A model generated the notes under the pieces. It was not told the DNA's origin. It saw only the letters and a list, made by a program, of their open reading frames with translations, and did not search any database. A stretch of DNA of 18,516 nt. Origin: JAOUEA01 sp031364965. Its GTDB lineage: Bacteria > Actinomycetota > UBA4738 > HRBIN12. The DNA lies in the NCBI GenBank assembly GCA_031364965.1, contig JANLXF010000160.1, positions 1 through 18,516 of the forward strand, read 5' to 3'. The stretch's first letter is position 1. Every line of letters starts with the position of its first letter. Below are positions 13,788 through 18,516 of this stretch, one piece after another. Both the position numbers and the translations under genes were made by a program.

Positions 13788-14939
13788 ATGAGCGAGCTCG
13801 AGGGACCGGCGCCCCTGCGTGGCATCCGCGTCCTGGACCTCTCGCGCGTGCTCGCAGGACCGCTGGCGACGATGACGCTCGGCGACCTCGGCGCAGACGT
13901 GATCAAGGTGGAGCGTCCCGGAGAGGGCGACGACACCCGACAATGGGGGCCGCCGTTCGCGGGCGAGGACGCGGCGTACTTCCTGTCGGTGAACCGGAAC
14001 AAGCGCTCGGTCGCGGTCGACCTCAAGACGCCGGAGGGCGTCGGGACCGTCCGCCGCCTCGCGAACGACGCCGACGTGCTGATCGAGAACTTCCGTCCCG
14101 GCCTCGTGTCGTCGCTGGGTCTCGGGCTCGACGAGCTCCGCGACGCGAACCCCCGGCTCGTGACGTGCTCGCTCACCGCCTTCGGCGACGAGGCGCCCGA
14201 GACCGCGAGCCGGCCCGGATACGACATCATCGTGCAGGCGCTGAGTGGACTGATGAGCGTCACCGGTGCGCGTCAGGGCGAACCGATGAAAGCGGGTGTC
14301 GCGCTCCTGGACGTGGTCACCGGGCTGTACGCGGCGATCGGGATCCTGGCCGCCCTCGCGGAGCGCGACCGAACCGGCGCCGGCCAGCACGTGAGCGTCT
14401 CGCTCTTCGATGCCGGCGTGGCCGCGATGGTGAACCAGGCGTCGAACTACCTGATCGGAGGGGTGGTGCCGGCCGCGATGGGGACGCAGCACCCCAACAT
14501 CGTGCCCTATCAGGCATTCCGCGGCTCGGACCGTCCGTTCATCCTGGCGGGGGGGAACGACCGCATCTTCCGCCGAACGTGCGAGGTGGCGGGGCACCCC
14601 GAGTGGGCCGACGACGAGCGCTTCGCCAACAACCGGTCGCGCGTGGAGCACCGCGACGAGCTCGTGACGTTGCTCGCCGAGGTCTTCGCGACACGCTCGG
14701 CCCACGAGTGGCTCGCCGACCTCGAAGCCGCGTCGGTACCGTGCTCCCCGATCCGCTCGATGGACGAGGTGTTCGGGTCGCCCGAGGGCGCGGCGCTGAT
14801 CCAGACCGTCGTCGACGACGCTCGGGGCACGGACCTGCGGCTCGTCGCCGACCCGTTGCGCTTCGACGGCCGGCCGCTTCCGGTCCGGCTGCCACCGCCG
14901 GTGCTCGGCGCGCATGACGACGAGGCGACCTGGAGATGA
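13788..14939 (+). CDS. Family III CoA-transferase (CaiB/BaiF/Frc/SUGCT type)
   Basis: A 383-residue class III CoA-transferase, which moves CoA between carboxylic acids through an aspartyl-CoA intermediate. Landmarks in order: LRGIRVLDLSRVLAGPLATM (10-29), LGADVIKVERPGEGD (34-48), NRNKRSVAVDLKTPEG (69-84), DVLIENFRPG (96-105), SRPGYDIIVQALSGLMSVTG (141-160) and the catalytic Asp, D175, in ALLDVVTGLYAA. Length and both lobes are complete. Close relatives include formyl-CoA transferase, L-carnitine CoA-transferase and succinyl-CoA:glutarate CoA-transferase. The glutaryl-CoA dehydrogenase at 1299-2498 makes glutarate a reasonable guess, but it is 11 kb away. The start ATG is 6 nt after a TAGGCT box with no Shine-Dalgarno, suggesting a leaderless message. 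The downstream methyltransferase overlaps it by 4 nt. Confidence 0.92.
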   Translation: MSELEGPAPLRGIRVLDLSRVLAGPLATMTLGDLGADVIKVERPGEGDDTRQWGPPFAGEDAAYFLSVNRNKRSVAVDLKTPEGVGTVRRLANDADVLIENFRPGLVSSLGLGLDELRDANPRLVTCSLTAFGDEAPETASRPGYDIIVQALSGLMSVTGARQGEPMKAGVALLDVVTGLYAAIGILAALAERDRTGAGQHVSVSLFDAGVAAMVNQASNYLIGGVVPAAMGTQHPNIVPYQAFRGSDRPFILAGGNDRIFRRTCEVAGHPEWADDERFANNRSRVEHRDELVTLLAEVFATRSAHEWLADLEAASVPCSPIRSMDEVFGSPEGAALIQTVVDDARGTDLRLVADPLRFDGRPLPVRLPPPVLGAHDDEATWR

Positions 14940-15766
14940 CCGCGCTCGAGGACTGGAGCGCCGCCCTCGCGCCCTGGGCGATCCCCGAGCCGATCCTGGA
15001 GGCCGCGCCCGAGTCCCCCTATGGGTTCCCGCCGGAGTTGTTCGCGCGCCGCGCCGAGGACGCGGCCGCACAGACGGAGATCACGCCGACCACCCGCGAG
15101 GCGCTCGAGGCGCTCCCGCCCGGGGGGCACGTGCTGGACGTCGGGGTGGGCGGCGGCGCCACCTCGCTTCCCCTTGCGGGGCGGGCCGGACGCATCACGG
15201 GCGTCGACGGCTCTCCCGAGCTCCTGGCCTCGTTCCGGAATGCCGCGGCCTCCGCGGGCGTGGAGAGCGTGGAGGTCCTCGGCACCTGGCCGGAGGTCGC
15301 CGGCCAGGTGCCCACCGCCGACGTCGTGGTCTGCGGCCACGTGCTCTACAACGTGCGGGACCCGGAGCCCTTCGTGCGCGAGCTCGAGGCGCACGCGAGC
15401 CGGCGCGTGGTAGTGGAACTCACCGACCGGCATCCGCTGGCGTGGATGCACGACCTCTGGGTGACCTTCCATGGGCTCCCGCGGCCCGAGGGGCCCACCG
15501 TGGCCGACTGCGAAGCCTGGCTCCGCGAGCTCGGGATCGACGCGTCGCGCGAGGCGCGGCCCCAGCGGGGCGTCGGTTGGTTCGACCGGCGAGAGGATGC
15601 CGTCGCGCTGGTCCGCAAGCGCCTCTGCCTCATGGCGGACCGGGATGCCGAGATCGAACGGTCGCTGGGCGATCGTCTGGTCGAGCACGACGGCCGATGG
15701 TCGGCCGGTCCCCCGAGCGGCGAGGTGGTCACCCTGTGGTGGGATCGCCCAGCCGCAGCCAGCTGA
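14936..15766 (+). CDS. Class I SAM-dependent methyltransferase
   Basis: A 276-residue cytosolic protein with a Rossmann-type methyltransferase core. Motif I is VLDVGVGGGATSLPLA (66-81), the acidic residue binding the ribose is D91 in ITGVDGS, and motif IV is ADVVVCGHVLYNV (about 127-139). The N-terminal 60 residues (EDWSAALAPWAIPEPI) and C-terminal region with GVGWFDRREDAVALVRKRL likely form the substrate cap. It begins at ATG 14936 within ATGA, overlapping the CoA-transferase stop, with GGAG immediately upstream, so it is translationally coupled. The substrate is not evident. Its last 38 bp overlap the end of the convergent membrane-anchored protein gene. Confidence 0.85.
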   Translation: MTALEDWSAALAPWAIPEPILEAAPESPYGFPPELFARRAEDAAAQTEITPTTREALEALPPGGHVLDVGVGGGATSLPLAGRAGRITGVDGSPELLASFRNAAASAGVESVEVLGTWPEVAGQVPTADVVVCGHVLYNVRDPEPFVRELEAHASRRVVVELTDRHPLAWMHDLWVTFHGLPRPEGPTVADCEAWLRELGIDASREARPQRGVGWFDRREDAVALVRKRLCLMADRDAEIERSLGDRLVEHDGRWSAGPPSGEVVTLWWDRPAAAS

Positions 15767-16328
15767 CCGAGCCGTACTCACCACGACCGGCGTCACCCGG
15801 CCGATCGAAGGACACCGTGACCCTCGCGCCGGCGTCGGCCGGCACTCGGAACCGCAGGAAGTTCAGCGTGTTCGTGAGCCCCCCGTAGTCCTTGGAGCCG
15901 AACGGAAGACGGCCCGCCTCGGAGATCGTGAAGAGGAACGTCCCCGACCGAAGGCGGCCCGTCCCGACGATCTTGAGTTCCTCGGACTGGAGCTGCGCGG
16001 TGGGGAAGGCGCACCGCAGCTCGCCCTGCAGCGCCGCGGTGCCCTCGATCGTGACATGGCCCGCGTCGTCGACCACCAGGGCGAGGTCGGCGCGCCACGA
16101 CGTCGCGCACCGGCCCCCGACCGGGACGTCGTGCCACGTGCGGCTCGAGATCACCGCCGGCCACGTCACGAGACCGGGGGCATCGGTGCCGGTGCTGGGC
16201 CGCGGCGCAGGTCCCGCGTCCACGCTCGGGGAGAAGGGGTCGGTAGAGGCGGCGACGAACGCGCCCACCGCGGCGCAGGCGAGGAAGACCACGGCCCAGG
16301 CGGCGACCTTCAGGACGCGCCGCAGCAC
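15729..16328 (-). CDS. Small membrane-anchored extracytoplasmic protein of unknown function
   Basis: A 199-residue protein I cannot assign. Basic MLRR and one hydrophobic segment (about 6-27) form a signal anchor or signal peptide. A Pro/Ser/Thr linker follows (30-50), then a probable beta-rich domain (about 52-195) with two Cys (C74, C106) that could form a disulfide, and the text GTGRLRSGTFLFTISEAGRLPFGSKDYGGLTNTLNFLRFRVP kept short here by position 122-162. Start GTG 16328 directly follows the TAG of the vWA gene with no spacing, so the two are cotranscribed and probably coupled. The gene ends inside the 3' end of the convergent methyltransferase. Good third-position GC supports it being real. 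Being in the vWA unit suggests a shared but unknown role. Confidence 0.75.
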   Translation of the reverse strand: MLRRVLKVAAWAVVFLACAAVGAFVAASTDPFSPSVDAGPAPRPSTGTDAPGLVTWPAVISSRTWHDVPVGGRCATSWRADLALVVDDAGHVTIEGTAALQGELRCAFPTAQLQSEELKIVGTGRLRSGTFLFTISEAGRLPFGSKDYGGLTNTLNFLRFRVPADAGARVTVSFDRPGDAGRGEYGSVSWLRLGDPTTG

Positions 16329-18263
16329 CTAGCGGCTCCGCCGAGCGACGAAATCACGCATGACGAACGCCCCGAGGCGCTCATCGTCCATCAGGAACAC
16401 CCTGCCGGCCGTCAGCTCGGCCAGGCGTTCCATGAAGCGGGCGAGCCCCTCGGACTCCTCGACCATGAAGATGTTCAGGTCGACGCCGGACTTCGAGAGC
16501 CGCACGGCCTCGGCGAGGGTCAGCCGGATCGTCTCGGCCTCGGGCGGCCAGGCGAAGAACGCCTCGCCACGCTCGAGGTGCGCCGTCGGCTCGCCGTCGG
16601 TCACCATCAGGACCTGCCTCGTGGCGCGCGGGTGCTGCGCGAGCAGCCGCCCGGCGAGCATGAACGCGTGCTGCATGTTCGTCCCGTACGTTCGCTCGAA
16701 CCCCGGCGCGGCGAGATCCTCCGCACGCAGCCGCCGGGCGTAGTCGCTGAACCCGATCAGATAGAGCGTGTCGTGCGGATAGCGGCTCTCGATCAGCGAA
16801 TGCAGCGCGAGGGCCAGCTTCTTCGCGTGCACGAGATGTCCACGCAGCGGCATCGAGAACGACAGGTCGAGCAGGAGCGCCGTGGCCACCTCGGTTCTCT
16901 GTTCGGCCTCCACGAGTTCGAAGTCGTCGGGGTGCAGTCGAACCGGCTCCCCGGGACGCGTGCGCGTCACCGCGTTCAACACCGTCCGCTGCACCGCGAT
17001 CTGCCCGTGGTCGCCGAAGGCCCAGGGTCTCGTGGCACCGGTGGGCTCGGCCTGACCTCCGGGATCACGGGCGTCGTGTGCGCCTTCGCGGTCGCGCGCG
17101 AGTTGCTCGAAGATCTTGGTGAGCGCGCGCTCGCCCAGCTTTCGGGCGCCTCGCGGGGTGACCTCGAGCCGCCCGCCGCGCCGCTGCACGAGCCCGGCTC
17201 GCTCGAGCGTCCGTTCGATCTGCTTGAGACGCCGGAGGTCCTGGACCGCGGTCTCGCCCAGCGTCCTTCCAAGCGCCTCCTCATCGACGTCGTCGATCGT
17301 CGCCCCGGGATAGTCGCCCTCGAACGCCTGCTCGAGCTCGTCGTAGTCGTGGAGCCGTTCGAGCGCGTCGACCGTTCCCGACATCGACGACGGCTCCTCG
17401 CCCTCACCCCACGCCGGCTCACCCCACGGCAGCTGAGGGAACGCCCCGGCAAGATTCGACCCGAGCCGGTCCATCTCGAAGCCGAGATCCATGTCCCGCA
17501 TCACCTGATCACTCAGCGCTTGGAGTTCGGCACGCTGCTCCGGCGTGAGCGATGCCATCAGCCGGCTCAGCGCGGCCATCCGCTTCGCCATCTGCTCCAG
17601 CAGTTCGTCCAGGTTCTTCGGATCGCCGGGAAGCAGGTCGCCGTATCGCGCCTTGAAGGCCTCGAAGGCCTCGTCGGTCTCCTCACCCCGGGCGCGCGCC
17701 TCGATCAGTCCGTTCAGCTCGGCCACCATGTCGCGCATCCGTGCCAACTGCTCGGGGGTCGCGTGCTTCAGTCCTTCGGTCATCGACCGCATGTGGGCAT
17801 CCATCACCTGCTCGCGCAGGTCCTCGAGCAGCCGGTCGAACGCCTCCTGTGCACCCGCGTCGACGAACCGATACGCCTTCAGCTCCGCGATCGAGCCTGC
17901 CGTATCGCGCGGGAGCGAATCCAACTGCGTCTCGCGGAACCTCGCCTCGTCGTCGTCGCGGAAGGAGAGCTCGGCCCGTTCGCGTTCCAGGATCGCGTCG
18001 AGACGTTCCCGCAACTGCTCGAGGGAACCGGCGAGGTTCAATCGTCCCTCTTCCTCGTCGCGGCGCAGTCGCAACCGATGGCGGAAATCGTCGAGCCCGG
18101 ACATCCGGCCGCGCATGCCCCGGCGCAGGAGCCGGCGGAGCGCGGTATCGGCCTCGCCCCCCATCAAGACCTCGTCGGAGAGCTCCTCGAGGAGATCGGC
18201 CGCGCCGACGTCGGACCCGATCGGGTCTTGTGAGCCGTCCCAGGCCGAGTACCGGTACCGCAC
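16329..18263 (-). CDS. vWA-domain protein (actinobacterial ChlD-like type)
   Basis: A 644-residue cytosolic protein. The C-terminal von Willebrand A domain (about 455-640) has a complete metal-ion-dependent adhesion site: D466-L-S468-F-S470, T528 in GTNMQ and D556 in TDGEP. The N-terminal 400 residues are highly charged and mostly helical (for example LLRRGMRGRMSGLDDF and several Glu/Arg-rich stretches), with an acidic/Gly/Pro break near 280-295. A possible small helical domain lies at 330-375 (LKQIERTLERAGLV...VTPRGARKLGE). This type normally works with a MoxR or Mg-chelatase-like AAA+ ATPase, encoded beside it in many actinobacteria; none is in the window. Start GTG 18263 is preceded by TAGGCT 6 nt upstream and lacks a Shine-Dalgarno. 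The open frame on the opposite strand is an artefact. Confidence 0.9.
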   Translation of the reverse strand: MRYRYSAWDGSQDPIGSDVGAADLLEELSDEVLMGGEADTALRRLLRRGMRGRMSGLDDFRHRLRLRRDEEEGRLNLAGSLEQLRERLDAILERERAELSFRDDDEARFRETQLDSLPRDTAGSIAELKAYRFVDAGAQEAFDRLLEDLREQVMDAHMRSMTEGLKHATPEQLARMRDMVAELNGLIEARARGEETDEAFEAFKARYGDLLPGDPKNLDELLEQMAKRMAALSRLMASLTPEQRAELQALSDQVMRDMDLGFEMDRLGSNLAGAFPQLPWGEPAWGEGEEPSSMSGTVDALERLHDYDELEQAFEGDYPGATIDDVDEEALGRTLGETAVQDLRRLKQIERTLERAGLVQRRGGRLEVTPRGARKLGERALTKIFEQLARDREGAHDARDPGGQAEPTGATRPWAFGDHGQIAVQRTVLNAVTRTRPGEPVRLHPDDFELVEAEQRTEVATALLLDLSFSMPLRGHLVHAKKLALALHSLIESRYPHDTLYLIGFSDYARRLRAEDLAAPGFERTYGTNMQHAFMLAGRLLAQHPRATRQVLMVTDGEPTAHLERGEAFFAWPPEAETIRLTLAEAVRLSKSGVDLNIFMVEESEGLARFMERLAELTAGRVFLMDDERLGAFVMRDFVARRSR

Positions 18264-18269
18264 GCGACC

Positions 18270-18275
18270 AGCCTA
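18270..18275 (-). promoter_or_regulatory. Candidate -10 box (TAGGCT) for the vWA gene
   Basis: On the minus strand TAGGCT is followed by 6 nt and GTG 18263. The box and spacing are identical to those before the CoA-transferase gene at 13788. It implies a leaderless transcript for the vWA and membrane-protein pair, separate from the gene ending at 18339. Confidence 0.4.
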
Positions 18276-18338
18276 CGCGTGTCCTGTGGGAAGGGGTCGT
18301 GACGTCCGGCGTCGTGAGATGCCGGGAGATGCTGGCCC

Positions 18339-18516
18339 TCAGCCGACCGTGAAGTGCCGCGATCGGTCGCCGGCAAGATGCATCCCCAGCGCGCGGGCGC
18401 CGCGCTGGGCGCGCCCCTGTTCGAGGACGCGGGGTCGACCGGAGATGTGCGGCACGAGATCGCGCAGGTGCAGGATGCGCACCTCGTTGACGGTGATTGC
18501 CGCTCCGGCGATCGCC
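18339..18516 (-). CDS. C-terminal fragment of an unrecognised protein
   Basis: The minus strand is open from the window edge to TGA 18341-18339, giving the last 58 residues of a protein. Nearly every codon ends in G or C, the pattern of the real genes here, although the segment is too short to appear as a complete frame. The text runs ...AITVNEVRILHLRDLVPHIS... and ends ...GDRSRHFTVG. I do not recognise it, and it does not resemble the end of a MoxR/Mg-chelatase ATPase. It lies 75 nt upstream of the vWA gene on the same strand. Confidence 0.6.
   Translation of the reverse strand, partial: AIAGAAITVNEVRILHLRDLVPHISGRPRVLEQGRAQRGARALGMHLAGDRSRHFTVG

Noticed and set aside
13731..15071. Upstream extension of the minus-strand coiled-coil frame to 680 codons
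   Set aside because: This part is antisense to the well-defined CoA-transferase and methyltransferase genes and has no recognisable domain. The GTG at 13730 with GGAG is the sensible start.
15471..18233. A 920-codon open frame on the plus strand opposite the vWA gene
   Set aside because: It is low in family-like text and rich in Arg, Gly and Pro. The minus strand encodes a complete vWA protein with a full MIDAS. Such mirror frames are expected in GC-rich coding DNA.
1..18516. CRISPR arrays, tRNA or rRNA genes, IS elements, toxin-antitoxin or phage genes
   Set aside because: Reading both strands I found no regular spaced repeats, no tRNA-like arms with T-loop consensus, no transposase motifs and no terminal inverted repeats. 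A covariance-model scan was not possible.

Overview
The window is very GC-rich, and nearly all codons in its genes end in G or C. Gene content (actinobacterial-type vWA protein, Dpp-type peptide importer with C-terminal Cys motifs, acyl-CoA/CoA-transferase enzymes), frequent GTG starts, 4-nt ATGA/GTGA overlaps and TANNNT boxes placed 6-7 nt before start codons suggest an actinobacterium, probably an environmental or uncultivated lineage. That assignment is inference, since no rRNA or other marker gene is present. I saw no tRNA, rRNA, IS element, prophage or CRISPR array.

Left part (1-4632). The 3' end of a glutamine-synthetase-like enzyme is followed after 2 nt by a choline/ethanolamine-kinase-like APH-fold phosphotransferase. 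A glutaryl-CoA dehydrogenase gene (gcdH) lies convergently on the minus strand. Divergent from gcdH is a pair of overlapping plus-strand genes: a class I glutamine amidotransferase and a gamma-glutamyl-GABA hydrolase (PuuD type) fused to a C-terminal GrpB/UPF0157 nucleotidyltransferase-like domain. Gamma-glutamylation and gamma-glutamyl hydrolysis enzymes side by side suggest amine (polyamine or ethanolamine) catabolism.

Middle part (4633-13032). After a 236-nt gap containing a hairpin and two perfect palindromes comes a plus-strand operon of seven genes: a C45-type Ntn hydrolase, an S66 LD-carboxypeptidase/MccF-like serine peptidase, and a complete peptide ABC importer (substrate-binding protein, two permeases, two ATPases). 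The binding protein has a signal peptide and a C-terminal membrane anchor instead of a lipobox. The arrangement reads as uptake of an amide- or peptide-linked compound and its cleavage by two unusual hydrolases.

Right part (13029-18516). A minus-strand gene for an unrecognised winged-helix-like plus coiled-coil protein ends tail to tail with the importer, both stops lying in one CTAG. Divergent from it is a class III CoA-transferase overlapping a SAM-dependent methyltransferase by 4 nt. Converging on these is a minus-strand pair: a 644-residue vWA (MIDAS) protein and a small membrane-anchored secreted protein of unknown function. The 3' end of an unrecognised minus-strand gene closes the window.

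Three genes (starts at 2570, 13788 and, on the minus strand, 18263) share a TAGNCT box 6-7 nt before the start codon, which fits leaderless transcripts.
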